A stretch of 64,000 nucleotides of DNA from the NCBI RefSeq assembly GCF_011320225.1, contig NZ_JAAOEN010000022.1:25875-89874 (forward strand), written 5' to 3'. Below are positions 34,501-43,783 of the stretch, in pieces. The DNA comes from Phytoactinopolyspora limicola (lineage in GTDB: Bacteria > Actinomycetota > Actinomycetes > Jiangellales > Jiangellaceae). A program made the translations under genes and the position numbers. The notes under the pieces are model-generated. The model worked only from the letters and a program-made list of their open reading frames with translations, did no database searches and had not been told where the DNA came from. The stretch's first letter is position 1. Each line of letters starts with the position of its first letter.

Positions 34501-37500
34501 GCCATCGGCCTGCAATGACGTGGAAGCGACGACGTTCGCTCCGTCAGCGCGTTGGGTGTAGGTGTAGGAGAACGTCGGCTCGTCCGAATTCTTCCGCTGG
34601 CCAGGCGCCCATACGTCCGCCGTCCGGCCCAGGGGATCATGGCTGATGTCCGTTCGTAGCCCAGCCTCGTCGATGATGGCGGTCTCCTCACCCCACGCCG
34701 GGTTGAGCATGGTGGTGACCGTCGCGCCATTCGGGCGGGTTACCTTCGCCCGGGTGAGTGGGCCGCCGGAGGCGGGTGTGTAGGCGACGGTAGCGGTGTG
34801 CCCTAGGACGTTGGACACCGACTTCTCCCGGCCAAGGTGGTCGTAGGTGAGGCGGGCGACCACCTGGTAACGCGGCTCGCCATCCGAGCCGAACCCGGAT
34901 AGCCGTTCCGCTGTGGTCACCGCGCCGCGGGTGGGTGGCGCGCCGTGGCTGTCAGCACCGTCGTAGTACAGGCGTTCGTCCTCGATGACGTCGTCCGGAC
35001 CCCAGTCGGCGTCGCAGGACGCAGCGACAACCAGCTTGCGCGCCGGAAGTTCGAGCAGGCCGGCCGCGGGATTGGACGCGTACTCGTACCGCGCACAGGT
35101 GTCGTCATCCGGGTCGTCGATGTCGCCGAAGTCGGCGGTCATCGCCAGCACGCCATCGTCGGTGTAGAAGTTCTCAGATCCGGATACGCGTTCGGCGCCG
35201 TCGTCGAGAGCCTCGGTCTGGCGCATGGCCCGTTCTTCGGTCTTGAACGCCCGAGTCGTGCCCCACGGGTGTTCCTTGGTTGCGGTGGGATCGGAGACCC
35301 AGTGATCGGTGATCTCCCGGCTCACCACGGTGTCGCCGTCATAGGTCACCTGCTCGCGGGCTTGACCGGACAACGGCTCGGCATCGCGAACCGACGTCCC
35401 GGTCGAGTCCGTGATGGTGGCCGACCTCTGTCCGCCGGATTGGGTGCGGTCACCGTCCATACCCCGGAAGTACCTGGTCTCGGTGATCGACTGCTCGCCG
35501 TCGGGATGCCCCTTGGTGACGCGGACGTGGTCATAGCCGCGCCACCTGGACCACGTCTTCTGATCGATGTCGACCAGCCCATCGACGTCGTCGAACCGCC
35601 ACGCGGGTTTTGACAGGTACTCAACCTCGGTCACCGCTGGTTCGAGGCCGCTGACCCGGTCCGATTCGGTGACCTCTGTCACGACGTATTTGTGGAACCA
35701 GTCTTCGCGCTCCGGTAGGCCGTCCGGTGTCCACTTCGCCGGGTGGCAGCGCCGTTCGTTGGTGGCCGGTTCCGGCAGATCAGCCACCGTGCAGTCGGGT
35801 TTGGAATAGGCGACTGCAAGGCTGCCGCCGGTGCCGTAATGCACCGCCGACACGCGCCACCATTTCATCGCGGGGATGCCGTCGATGCCGTCCACGCGGT
35901 TGTCCATTTGGATGCCGTCGAAGCGGACTTCGGGTGCGTTGAGCTCTCCGCCCACCAGACCGGTCTGGGTGATCCCGTTCAGCCACAGGCCGGCGCGGGT
36001 GCCGTCGCCGGGGGCCGGGAATGAGTGCCGCAGACGCCACGATGCCACGTCCGTATAGTCCGTGCCGTTGTGCACCTGCGTTCGGACGCCGGCCAGGCGC
36101 CTTGTCGTCCAGAAGGTGGGTGAGAACTTGTTGTCACAGCTGTCGGTGCTGTTGCAAGCCTGATCCAACGGGGTGTCCGGGAAGGTCTGCGGTGCATCGG
36201 TTGAACACGCGCTTCCCGGGATACACCGTGGTTCCGACTCGAAGATCACCCGCGCGTCGGCCGGCCTCGAGAACACGTGTCCGTCCCGATGGCCGTACTC
36301 GATCCGTACCAGATGGCTAGCCCGCACATAGGTGCTGACGCTGGTGGCGGTCAGATCACGGGCGTAGTTGTTCGTCTCCGTTTCGTAGAAGAGCGCCATG
36401 GCATTACCCCAGGGGTCGACGACGTAGTCGAGGTTCCAGCGGTATGCCTGATCACAGAACGAGTCTTTGAACGCGGCCGAGTGGCAGGGTTCACCGGCGT
36501 GATTCCCAGCGACGGGTACCGTCCGGACCGAGTTCGTCTCAGGTTTGCCCGCCGACCATCCGGGCAGCCGATTCAGTCCGAAGAAATATCGGGTGCCGTT
36601 CTTGGCGGTGACCACCCAGAACTCGCCGTCGCGGGCGCCGTTGGTGGCACCGGTGTGGCGCTCCACCCGCGATCCGTCGTCGGCGCGCGGTTTCCAGATG
36701 TCGTCCTGAGCGCCGTCGACCTGGACGAGATCAGTACTTGATCCTTCCAAACTCAAGGTGGCGTTGTCCGTCGCCCAACACAGGTCACCCACCGTGCGGT
36801 CGCCGTTGTTGCCGCCGCGGTCCATGCTGCACTGTCGGTATCGGCGCTCGATCGAGCCACCGCCGGTTATCTCGAACCCTTCACCCGCCCAGCTCGGCTG
36901 GTTGTTGGTGGACGAGGTCCGCCCGTCCACACCTCCCGACGAGTACGTGAGTTCCACTGTCGGCGCGGGCCCGGCCGCGGCCGGAGGGACGTCCAGCGGA
37001 TAGCTCCAGTTGAAGTTTCCGGCTTGGTCGCCGACGCTCCACGTCGCGGCGGGCGACAGCTTCGACGCGGTGAACCGTCCAGCACCGCCGGCCGGCCCGG
37101 CGATGACGGCGTACTGGGTATCGCTCTGGCTCACGTCGACGTCCGCCCACAACACACCAGACCCGTCATTGTGGGTGGCGACGGGCTCACCAGCGCATTC
37201 ATCGTCGTCTGGGGAGGCCGATGTGCATCCTTGCGGAAGTTCGACGAGGCGGAGCCGGCTGGCCCAATCTCCGCCGAAGGCGTGCCGGAACTCCTCGTAC
37301 CCGATTCCTAGCGACACCGTGGTCGCCTTGGTGACGCCGTCGGTGCGAGCCACTCGCAGAACCAGCCGGTCATCGCCGCGATCGACGAGTTCTACGTCCA
37401 CACTGCTGGGCATGGCCGTAGCCCGGAGGGGGTGGTTCTGCTGGCGGGGGTGGTGTAACCAGATGGGTAGCCCACCGGCGTGAGCGGTAGGGCCACTGGT

Positions 37501-37878
37501 CACGGCCGCTGACAGCGCCGCCGAGTCGGCCACGTCGATGGGGGCCTGTACAGCGGTGACATGCGCCGTGCCGGGTTCCGGCCAGACCACGTCGGGCGGA
37601 TCGGCTACCGCGGCTAGGTCCGCTGGGCTCGGGTCCCAGTCGACGAATTCCGCGTCCGAGACGGGAACCGAGTCCTCCTCGGTGACCACCCAGTCCTCGA
37701 GGTCGCGAGGCCGGCGGTCAACACCGGCTGCCGGTCCGGCCAACGTAGCCAGCAACGCCAAGCCGAGGGCGAGGGTGCACCACAGGCGCAGCGAACCGCG
37801 GACGGTCAGCCAGGTCGAGGCGACAGTGGAGGGTGTAGGAGATGGAGTCGGAATCTGATGTGGGGACACGGTGATCAC
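31567..37878 (-). CDS. Giant secreted RHS/YD-repeat protein, polymorphic-toxin-like
   Basis: A 2103-residue protein with an N-terminal export signal (hydrophobic run about 31-50), an SpvB-like N-terminal region (YPLDVPPAAAGPAPTVELTY), many YD repeats in the second half, and the RHS core boundary EAREYDSTTGRFISVDPVAD followed by DPDGQ (ending near residue 1841). The 262-residue tip has a basic, hydrophobic helical stretch of ~100 residues, a Pro/Gln/Ser-rich linker, then RPNFDPWRDTTPLVERDPEW and a hydrophobic end (FGFLAGSALGIIKVF). I recognise no nuclease, deaminase or protease motif. No small immunity gene follows; the next gene is the FG-GAP/ricin protein. Confidence 0.85.
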   Translation of the reverse strand: MITVSPHQIPTPSPTPSTVASTWLTVRGSLRLWCTLALGLALLATLAGPAAGVDRRPRDLEDWVVTEEDSVPVSDAEFVDWDPSPADLAAVADPPDVVWPEPGTAHVTAVQAPIDVADSAALSAAVTSGPTAHAGGLPIWLHHPRQQNHPLRATAMPSSVDVELVDRGDDRLVLRVARTDGVTKATTVSLGIGYEEFRHAFGGDWASRLRLVELPQGCTSASPDDDECAGEPVATHNDGSGVLWADVDVSQSDTQYAVIAGPAGGAGRFTASKLSPAATWSVGDQAGNFNWSYPLDVPPAAAGPAPTVELTYSSGGVDGRTSSTNNQPSWAGEGFEITGGGSIERRYRQCSMDRGGNNGDRTVGDLCWATDNATLSLEGSSTDLVQVDGAQDDIWKPRADDGSRVERHTGATNGARDGEFWVVTAKNGTRYFFGLNRLPGWSAGKPETNSVRTVPVAGNHAGEPCHSAAFKDSFCDQAYRWNLDYVVDPWGNAMALFYETETNNYARDLTATSVSTYVRASHLVRIEYGHRDGHVFSRPADARVIFESEPRCIPGSACSTDAPQTFPDTPLDQACNSTDSCDNKFSPTFWTTRRLAGVRTQVHNGTDYTDVASWRLRHSFPAPGDGTRAGLWLNGITQTGLVGGELNAPEVRFDGIQMDNRVDGIDGIPAMKWWRVSAVHYGTGGSLAVAYSKPDCTVADLPEPATNERRCHPAKWTPDGLPEREDWFHKYVVTEVTESDRVSGLEPAVTEVEYLSKPAWRFDDVDGLVDIDQKTWSRWRGYDHVRVTKGHPDGEQSITETRYFRGMDGDRTQSGGQRSATITDSTGTSVRDAEPLSGQAREQVTYDGDTVVSREITDHWVSDPTATKEHPWGTTRAFKTEERAMRQTEALDDGAERVSGSENFYTDDGVLAMTADFGDIDDPDDDTCARYEYASNPAAGLLELPARKLVVAASCDADWGPDDVIEDERLYYDGADSHGAPPTRGAVTTAERLSGFGSDGEPRYQVVARLTYDHLGREKSVSNVLGHTATVAYTPASGGPLTRAKVTRPNGATVTTMLNPAWGEETAIIDEAGLRTDISHDPLGRTADVWAPGQRKNSDEPTFSYTYTQRADGANVVASTSLQADGSTETVYELFDGLLRPRQTQRPAPGGGRVIEDLIYDSRGLVVKENGPYYNDAPPNTDVAIPDEQALPRQKLTTYDRADRPLVEKLVSYGEVVQTTQYTYAGDRHTVVPPEGEAATTTFTSIRGLTSRIRHHNDADGALPDGDADFDETVYSYTPAGQLAAVLDPAGNEWAFEYDLRGRMVAEHDPDKGTTTYTYDDLDRRITQTDSRGETLAFGYDELGRKTSVRRDTVDGPPLAEWEYDTLLPGRLSSTTRWVDGAPYTVRVAGYDTAGRPTGQEVVLPETEDDLAGTYSTSHTYTDAGEVATTTLPAAGELPAETLRYEYTGEDLPVSMASELGTYVTETDYTPFGEVSTFVSEHAGRWVQHKYEYDVATRRLSRVVTERELRPRRVTNVSYTYDQAGNVTKINDEPAPGFDESPDTQCFTYDHRRRLTSAWTPENSDCSAEPSTGGLGGATPYWNEWTFDEIGNRLSETRHSATRTSTSTYSYPDGGANQPHALLGVETIDDDGGRRTDTYTYDSAGNLAERTRNGTAETFTWDAEGHLVEIATDEDATSFVYDADGNRLLRSDRAGTTLYLDHTEITLTGDGDVEGTRYYTHGEQVVATRTHDGLTWVTPDHHGTNHTAIEDDTQQVHRRRMDPYGNTRGAPPSAWPDNRGFVGGVHDPGTGLTHLEAREYDSTTGRFISVDPVADYSDPQQLHGYAYANNSPVTFTDPDGQAFFIVVVAIAVRAVPVVTRVAANVVSRVTTKAPVVRTVANNVVSKVKGFFGRLFSHITTIFRTFTQWVTRIITTIKRVIRTIRSMKNQIVRTVQRVPVNRVKAKPSSRAKQQARTNTRNTSTPKKTTQPKPSSNRQPRPSQPSSRPQRQPENKAPQQRPPSQSGPSSRSSDRADGPPDRTDPPSGDDATRRPNFDPWRDTTPLVERDPEWAHQLPKNNWQSRDPNPGTAGYPTGGLGRAARFGFLAGSALGIIKVFKEMDVF

Positions 37879-37978
37879 CGCCAGGCATCAGGGGGACGCG
37901 CTCCGGATGTGACGCCTCAGCGGGATCCCGTGACTGATCGACAAGATGGCCACAACGTAGGTGGAAACCGGCCGGTGG

Positions 37979-38120
37979 CTGAACGATTAAGTTGTCGATT
38001 GTTTCGACGCACGCCCGGCACGGCAGTTCGGAAGCGCGAGCCACCGGCGGCCCGCCACACGGCGTGCGCGACTCGGTGTGGATCACGCCGTGTGGTGGAC
38101 CGGTTCGGTGGTGTCAGGCA
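37979..38120 (-). pseudogene. Decayed fragment of a helicase C-terminal tail
   Basis: On the minus strand this gap reads stop-HRTGPPHGVIHTESRTPCGG, then PPVARASELPCRACVETI. The helicase gene at 46608-48395 ends HHRTGKPHGVIHTELRKSCG, then GPPAALATAEEIQERIDTI. Nucleotide similarity includes a shared GCTCGGTGTGGAT-type core and extends to about 38120. An in-frame TGA replaces the tryptophan codon, so this is a broken copy. The same stretch contains a 12-bp-arm inverted repeat (38055-38066 with 38084-38095). Confidence 0.6.
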
Positions 38121-38145
38121 GCCAGCAGGGCCGGAACGCGGGTTC

Positions 38146-40512
38146 TCATCCGATCTCGTGGAAGCGGAAGTACTCGAACGTCGCGACGGTCGCGGGTTCG
38201 GCGCCGCCGCCCGCGTAGAGGCCGACGCGTGGTTCGGTGCCGGCCGGAAGTGTCCAGGTTGCGCCCCAACGCCAGTTCTCTCCGTCGCGCGAGCTGGCCG
38301 AGCGGTAGAGCAGATCACCGGTGTCCGGTTCGACGGTGTGTGCGATCCTGAGCCACAGCGTTTCCGCCGCGGGCCCGCCCAGGTGCGCGCCCCAGACGAG
38401 GCGGCCTCCGTCGGCCAGTTCCTTGCCGAACTCCACCTGGCGCGAACTCCAGATCGCCACGTTGCCCAAGCGCAGGAAATGGTCGTCGTCGACGTGGACG
38501 ATCAGGCCTGCCTGCTGGTAGTTGCGGATCGTGTCGACGCCGAGGTCGATATCGAGTTGTGTTTCGGCGATCCAGTCGCCGTCGGGAGGTGTGCGCAGCA
38601 GCAGTGGGCCAGTGTTCGCGTCGCCGACGACGTCGACGGAGGCGAGCGGCCAGTGTAAGGCGCCGTCGGTGGTGCCGACCGAGACGTCGGGCCGCACCCA
38701 GTCCCAGCCCGCGTCGAGTTCGCCGCCGAACTCCTCGCTGAAGACGGCGTCGGCGGCGACCGGCTCCGCCACTGACTCGGTGACCGGGACGTGGGCCGGG
38801 ACCACCGTCAGATTGGCGACCTGGACTTCGCCACCGGCCGCCGTGAGGCGCACCGGCCGTGGGATGTGAGCGCTCGGGGGCAGATCGACGCTGACCTCGG
38901 CATCGACGTCGCCCAGCCGGCTTTCGCTGAGCCGGGCGACAACCTGCCCGCCACGGGACTCGACGGCCAACGATGTCCACACCGACGGGTCGTAACGCTC
39001 CGGCAGGTCCGCGACATCCTGCACGGTGGTGCGGGGGGAGGTGGCCTCGAGCCGCAGTTCTCCGGCCGCCGGGTCCAACGTCACGGAGACGCCGCTTCGG
39101 CCGGCTGCCGCCAGGGTGATGGTGAACGCGGTGTCGTGGTCTGATCCAGGAACCCGGACGTCGGCCTCGACACGTGTCTCTCGCGGTGCGTTCCGCTTGG
39201 TCACGACGGTGGCGTCGCCGTCATCGGCGATGAGACGAGCGACGGCACCGGCGTCACCGCTGGTGTCCTCACCGGCCCGCCACTCGCCGCTGGCCGGGGT
39301 GAGGGCATCGTTGCCAGCGGGATCGGCGCTGTTGATGCCCAGCTCGCTCGCGGTCACCGGCGCCGGCTGGGGCGTGTCGCTCGCTCCCGCTCCGGCCCGG
39401 GTCACCGGCCAGCCGTCGATCCAATCCAGCCGGTCGATCATGGCAGGGCGCCGGTTGACACCGCCTGGTTCGTTGAGCCACGCCTCGTTCCGGTCGATGG
39501 CGTGGTAGACGATGTGATCCTGCCCGGACACGTCGGTGATGATCGCGTGATGGCCCACTCCGATCCACCGGTTGCCGTTCTGCGCCAGCATCTGGGTCCC
39601 GCCAACGCGTGAGTCCAGCATGGATACGCCCTCGTGGTCTACGAACGGCCCGAATGGGTTCTCCGAGCGCCCTGCGTAGACGCTGTAGCCCGTGGTCGGA
39701 CCGGCGCAGCAGTTCGCCGACGACGCGGTCAGGTAGTAGTAGCCGTCGCGTTTGACCACGAAGGCGCCTTCATACCGGTCTGGCCGGGCCACCTGCACCG
39801 GTTCGCCGACGGCTCGGGTCCCGGTATCGTCGAGCTCGGTGACCCACAGGCCACCGTGGTAGCCACCGAAGTACAGGTAGCGGGTGCCGTCGTCGTCGGC
39901 GAATAAGGCTGGATCGATCGTGTTGAAGTAGCCACCGCCACCATCCGGCCGGGGCGCGACCACCGGGCCGCCGGAGTCGGTCCATGGCCCCGCCGGTGTA
40001 GGTGCGGTGGCCACGCCGATGGAGTAGTTCCACGGGCCGGGGTCGTCGACGGTTTCGGTTGCCGTGTAGTAGAGGAAGTACTGTCCGTCGACGTAGCGGA
40101 TGTCCGGTGCCCAGTAGTACGACGCCGACGTCGTCCATGCGGGCCGGTCGTCGTCGTCGAAGATTGTGCCCAGGTACTCCCACTCGGCGAAATCGCGGGT
40201 GCGGGCCATGTGCATGAGACCGAACTCGCTGGGGCCGCTGTGCAACGGGTCACTCGTGGCGTACATGTACCAGTACCCGTCTTTGCCCCGCATGAGCGAC
40301 GGGTCGGCATACGTGTCGGAGAATGGCGCGGAGATCGGGTTCTGGGTCGTGACGGCGGGTCCGGAACCCGGACGGGCCGAGCCGTCGTTCTCGGGCACAC
40401 TGCCCGTACCCGGTGCGGCAGCCGACGCCGCCAGCACGGACACGACGAGCCCGCCGATGGCGACGGCGCTTCCGGTGGTCCGGAGTAACGCTTTCCGTTT
40501 GGACATGGGCAT
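38146..40512 (-). CDS. Secreted glycoside hydrolase family 43 (arabinosidase/xylosidase type)
   Basis: A 788-residue exported enzyme. After a signal peptide (about 1-33), residues ~55-370 form a GH43 five-bladed propeller with the opening FSDTYADPSLMRGKDGYWYM, the middle WAPDIRYVDGQYFLYYTAT and IDPALFADDDGTRYLYFGG. A middle beta-sandwich follows, and the last ~200 residues are a DUF1349/ConA-like domain typical of GH43 beta-xylosidases and arabinanases. Its ATG directly follows the permease stop. With the neighbouring GH51 gene it points to arabinan or arabinoxylan breakdown. The exact linkage specificity cannot be read from sequence. Confidence 0.88.
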   Translation of the reverse strand: MPMSKRKALLRTTGSAVAIGGLVVSVLAASAAAPGTGSVPENDGSARPGSGPAVTTQNPISAPFSDTYADPSLMRGKDGYWYMYATSDPLHSGPSEFGLMHMARTRDFAEWEYLGTIFDDDDRPAWTTSASYYWAPDIRYVDGQYFLYYTATETVDDPGPWNYSIGVATAPTPAGPWTDSGGPVVAPRPDGGGGYFNTIDPALFADDDGTRYLYFGGYHGGLWVTELDDTGTRAVGEPVQVARPDRYEGAFVVKRDGYYYLTASSANCCAGPTTGYSVYAGRSENPFGPFVDHEGVSMLDSRVGGTQMLAQNGNRWIGVGHHAIITDVSGQDHIVYHAIDRNEAWLNEPGGVNRRPAMIDRLDWIDGWPVTRAGAGASDTPQPAPVTASELGINSADPAGNDALTPASGEWRAGEDTSGDAGAVARLIADDGDATVVTKRNAPRETRVEADVRVPGSDHDTAFTITLAAAGRSGVSVTLDPAAGELRLEATSPRTTVQDVADLPERYDPSVWTSLAVESRGGQVVARLSESRLGDVDAEVSVDLPPSAHIPRPVRLTAAGGEVQVANLTVVPAHVPVTESVAEPVAADAVFSEEFGGELDAGWDWVRPDVSVGTTDGALHWPLASVDVVGDANTGPLLLRTPPDGDWIAETQLDIDLGVDTIRNYQQAGLIVHVDDDHFLRLGNVAIWSSRQVEFGKELADGGRLVWGAHLGGPAAETLWLRIAHTVEPDTGDLLYRSASSRDGENWRWGATWTLPAGTEPRVGLYAGGGAEPATVATFEYFRFHEIG

Positions 40513-41409
40513 TCATCCCTTCAGGCCGCTGCGCGCGACACCCTCGATGACATAACGCTGGGTGAAAATGAAGAGGATCAGGACCGGGACGCTGGCAACG
40601 AAAGCACCGGCCATCATCACCGGATAGTCCGTGGTGTACGCGCCTTGAAGTAGTCGCAGCCCAGCGGGCAGCGTCAACCGTTCCGGGCTGAACAGCACGT
40701 AGATGGGCCAGATGAAGTCGTTCCAGTTGGTGAGGAAAGACAACACCGCCAAGGTGGCGAGGGCGGGTTTGGCGTTTGGCAGCGCGATCCGGGTGAAGAT
40801 CTGCCATTGGTTCGCGCCGTCGATCAGTGCGGCTTCCTCCAGTTCATCGGGGAGCATGGCGAAGAACTGCCGGAGGAAGAACACGCCGAACGCGCCAGCC
40901 GCGCCTGGAACCACCAGCGCCCAGATGGTGTCGAGCCAGCCCAGCCGGTCGATGATCAGATAGTTGGGCATCAAGAAGATGAAGCCCGGAACGAACAGGG
41001 TAGACACGATGACCGCGAAGAACCCACCGCGAAACCGGAACCGGAGCCTCGCCAGCGCATACGCCGCGGTTGAGGCGGCGACGAGTACGAGCAACATGTG
41101 CAACGTCGCGGCCAGGAGGCTGTTGTAGAACCAGCGCAGGACCGGGTACGAGCCGTCCAGCCGCAGGAGCCCTTCGTAGGCCGCCGTCGTTGGCTGCTCC
41201 GGCAGGAGGGTGGGCGGCACCGACGTCGCTTCCGGGTTGGTCTTCATCGACGTGAGAAACATCCACACGATGGGCCCGACGAACACGACGGTCAGCACGG
41301 CGAGCAGCGCCCAGAACATACCCGTGCGCACGACGGAGCGGGTAGTGGCTGCCCCTCCGGCCGACTGTTTACCCGGGGGCGCCTGCGGAGCCGGCGTGGT
41401 CAGTGACAT
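40513..41409 (-). CDS. Carbohydrate ABC transporter permease (MalG type)
   Basis: A 298-residue inner-membrane permease with six hydrophobic segments and the EAA loop EEAALIDGANQWQIFTRIAL typical of CUT1 sugar importers. The ATG at 41409 follows AAGGAGG by about 8 nt; a much longer reading further upstream is a shadow of the other permease. The start overlaps the stop of the preceding permease (ATGA). No ATPase gene is present in the locus, so a shared MsiK-like ATPase elsewhere is likely, as is usual in actinomycetes. Confidence 0.93.
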   Translation of the reverse strand: MSLTTPAPQAPPGKQSAGGAATTRSVVRTGMFWALLAVLTVVFVGPIVWMFLTSMKTNPEATSVPPTLLPEQPTTAAYEGLLRLDGSYPVLRWFYNSLLAATLHMLLVLVAASTAAYALARLRFRFRGGFFAVIVSTLFVPGFIFLMPNYLIIDRLGWLDTIWALVVPGAAGAFGVFFLRQFFAMLPDELEEAALIDGANQWQIFTRIALPNAKPALATLAVLSFLTNWNDFIWPIYVLFSPERLTLPAGLRLLQGAYTTDYPVMMAGAFVASVPVLILFIFTQRYVIEGVARSGLKG

Positions 41410-42389
41410 CACCGTCGCCTCCTTCCCCGCACCATCAGCACGTTGAGGATCGAAACAATGCTGAGGAACACCGCAAGCAGGTAGGACATGGCGGCCGCCG
41501 ATCCCATACGGAACGACTCGAGGCCCTCGCCGAGGATCACCATGAGCGCCGTGCGGGTGGAGTCTCCAGGCCCACCGCTGGTGACCATCACCGATTGGCC
41601 GAACATGTTGGCCGACGCCAAGGTCGTGATGATCACGACGAAGAGTAGGACGTTCCTCAGACCGGGCAGCGTCACATGGCGGAACTGCTGCCACCCGGTG
41701 GCGCCGTCGACCTTGGCCGCGTCGTACAGCTCCCGGGGAATGTCCTGCAGACCGGCGAGATAGATGATCGTGTTGAACCCGAGTGTCCACCACACGGTCA
41801 TCAGCACCAAGCTGATCCACGCCCACGGCTGCGCCGTGATCCACGGGATGGGTGTGCTGATGCCCAGTGCGTTGAGCGCCCCCTCTAACCCGAGTGCGCT
41901 GATGGCGGCGTTGACGATGCCGATGTTCGGGTCCAGGACGAACCGGAACAGCAAACCGACGACCGCGACTCCCAGCACATACGGCATGAAGAAAACCGCG
42001 CGGAAGAACGTCCGGCCGGGGAAGCGACGGTTGAGCAGGATCGCCATGGCCAGGGGCACAGCCATCAAGAGCGGCACACTCGCCACCGTGAAGATGGCGG
42101 TGGCCCGCATACCGTTCCAGAAACTCTGGTAGGCAGCCGACGCCGAGTCGAACAGGTTGAGGTAGTTCTGCAGTCCGACGAACGGCTTCACCTCGAACAT
42201 GTAGTCCCAGTCGTGCAGGCTCATCCAGACACCGAACACCGCCGGAACGGCTACGAAGGTGATGAAGATCGCCAGGAACGGAGCCATGAACGCGTACGGC
42301 GTCCACGCGGCGTGCCGGCGGATCGGCCGCGGCGAGCCGCCGTCCGTCGTGCGCGCGCTCCGGCCGGGCGACATGGTGGTGGTCGCCAC
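41409..42389 (-). CDS. Carbohydrate ABC transporter permease (MalF type)
   Basis: A 326-residue permease with six membrane segments and the EAA loop ELYDAAKVDGATGWQQFRHV. GTG at 42389 is chosen: it lies 7 nt after the binding-protein stop with GGGGAG about 10 nt upstream; ATG at 42374 is an alternative. It pairs with the next gene to form the channel of a CUT1 importer. The operon order is binding protein, MalF-type, MalG-type, hydrolase. Confidence 0.93.
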   Translation of the reverse strand: MATTTMSPGRSARTTDGGSPRPIRRHAAWTPYAFMAPFLAIFITFVAVPAVFGVWMSLHDWDYMFEVKPFVGLQNYLNLFDSASAAYQSFWNGMRATAIFTVASVPLLMAVPLAMAILLNRRFPGRTFFRAVFFMPYVLGVAVVGLLFRFVLDPNIGIVNAAISALGLEGALNALGISTPIPWITAQPWAWISLVLMTVWWTLGFNTIIYLAGLQDIPRELYDAAKVDGATGWQQFRHVTLPGLRNVLLFVVIITTLASANMFGQSVMVTSGGPGDSTRTALMVILGEGLESFRMGSAAAMSYLLAVFLSIVSILNVLMVRGRRRR

Positions 42390-42396
42390 GGCCGGT

Positions 42397-43749
42397 CTAC
42401 TCCCCGAACCGGTTGCGGTTCTCTTCGAGCTTCTTGGCGGCGCGTTCGGCTGCGGAACGCAGCGCATCCGCCGGTTCTTTGGTCAGCAGCACTGCCTCGT
42501 TCAACGCCTGGTCGAAGTCTTCGAAGGCGTCACCGATGCCTGGCACCGCCGGCGGGAACCGCAGGTAGTCCACCTGCTCGGCAAATGTCGCCTGATCTGT
42601 GAGCTCGGCGAACTCCGCTGACTCGCGCACCGATGTGCGAGCCGGGACCTGGCCGCCCTTTGCCCAGTCCACCGACTGCCGGCTCACCCAGTTGATGAAC
42701 ACGCGGGCCGCGTTCAGCTTGTTGTCATCCGGACTCCGGGGTGTGGTCATGACGAAGTTGTGTGATCCCGCCCATGCGGCGGGAGTGCCACCGATGTTGG
42801 GTAGCGGCGCCACACCCCACTCGAGGTCCGGCACCTCGTTGAGGCTGTTCATGTGCCAGATGCCGTTCCAGTTGAACGCCGCCTGGCCGTTCTGCAGCGC
42901 GATCGCATCGGCGTCCTGCCCTACGTCGCTGGGGCTGTAACCGTCGTGGATCGCGTCGACCATCCAGGTCAATGCCTCGATAGCAGGATCCTGGTCCCAG
43001 AGCACCTCGGTGCCATCGTCGCTGAACAACGACCCGCCGAACTGCCAGATCAAGGACTGCAAGGTCATGCTGCCGGTGAAGGCGTGCGGCGACATCCAGT
43101 GGCCGCTGATGCCCGCCGACTTCAGCGCTTCGAGCGCGTCCTCGTACGACGCGCGGTCCATCGGCGGAGCCTCGGGATCGAGTCCGGCCTCCTCGAGAAC
43201 CGTCTTGTTGTAGTAGAAGCCCAGTGGGTGCACGTCCAGCGGAATACCGAAGCGCTGGCCCTTGTACTCACCGGCCGACCACACCGCGTCCGCGAAGTCC
43301 GAGGAGTCGAGCTCTAGAGCGGTGGCGACGTCATCGAGGGGCATGATCACGTTGCGCGCCGCGTTCGTGGATAACGAGTCGAGGTGCATGATTCCGACGT
43401 CGGGACCACGGCCCGAGGTCACCGCCGCCGGCAGCCGCGAGTAATAGTCGGCCCACTCCATAACCGTCATCCGGACGCTCACCGCATCCTGCTCGGCGTT
43501 GAACTGGTCGACCAGTTGCTTCATGAACGGGCCGTCGCCGCCGGTGAAGCCATTCCAGAACTCGAGTTCGACGCTGGGTCCGTCGTAGGTGTCGGCAGCT
43601 GGCTCGGCGGGTGCGCTGGCACCCGGATTGGCGGGTGAAGAGCCCCCGCCGCAGGCGCTGAGCAGGGCACCCGCGCCCACGGCGGCGGTTGCGGTGAGAA
43701 AGCGGCGGCGAGACAACGGGTGGGCGGGGATGGCGTCGAGACGGTTCAC
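42397..43749 (-). CDS. Sugar ABC transporter substrate-binding lipoprotein
   Basis: A 450-residue periplasmic-type binding protein. The N-terminus has a Tat motif (SRRRFLTATAAVG) ending in a lipobox LLSAC, so it is exported folded and lipid-anchored outside the membrane. The body shows the family 1 solute-binding pattern (LEFWNGFTGGDGPFMKQLVD; FGIPLDVHPLGFYYNKTVLE). Its position just after the arabinofuranosidase gene suggests arabinose-containing oligosaccharides as ligands. Confidence 0.93.
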   Translation of the reverse strand: MNRLDAIPAHPLSRRRFLTATAAVGAGALLSACGGGSSPANPGASAPAEPAADTYDGPSVELEFWNGFTGGDGPFMKQLVDQFNAEQDAVSVRMTVMEWADYYSRLPAAVTSGRGPDVGIMHLDSLSTNAARNVIMPLDDVATALELDSSDFADAVWSAGEYKGQRFGIPLDVHPLGFYYNKTVLEEAGLDPEAPPMDRASYEDALEALKSAGISGHWMSPHAFTGSMTLQSLIWQFGGSLFSDDGTEVLWDQDPAIEALTWMVDAIHDGYSPSDVGQDADAIALQNGQAAFNWNGIWHMNSLNEVPDLEWGVAPLPNIGGTPAAWAGSHNFVMTTPRSPDDNKLNAARVFINWVSRQSVDWAKGGQVPARTSVRESAEFAELTDQATFAEQVDYLRFPPAVPGIGDAFEDFDQALNEAVLLTKEPADALRSAAERAAKKLEENRNRFGE

Positions 43750-43783
43750 GGCAGCTCCTTCTCAGGCTTTGAGTGACGGCGCA

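Noticed and set aside
40513..42306. 597-codon reading of the MalG-type permease
   Set aside because: Its first ~300 codons are an out-of-frame shadow of the MalF-type permease; AAGGAGG marks the true start at 41409.
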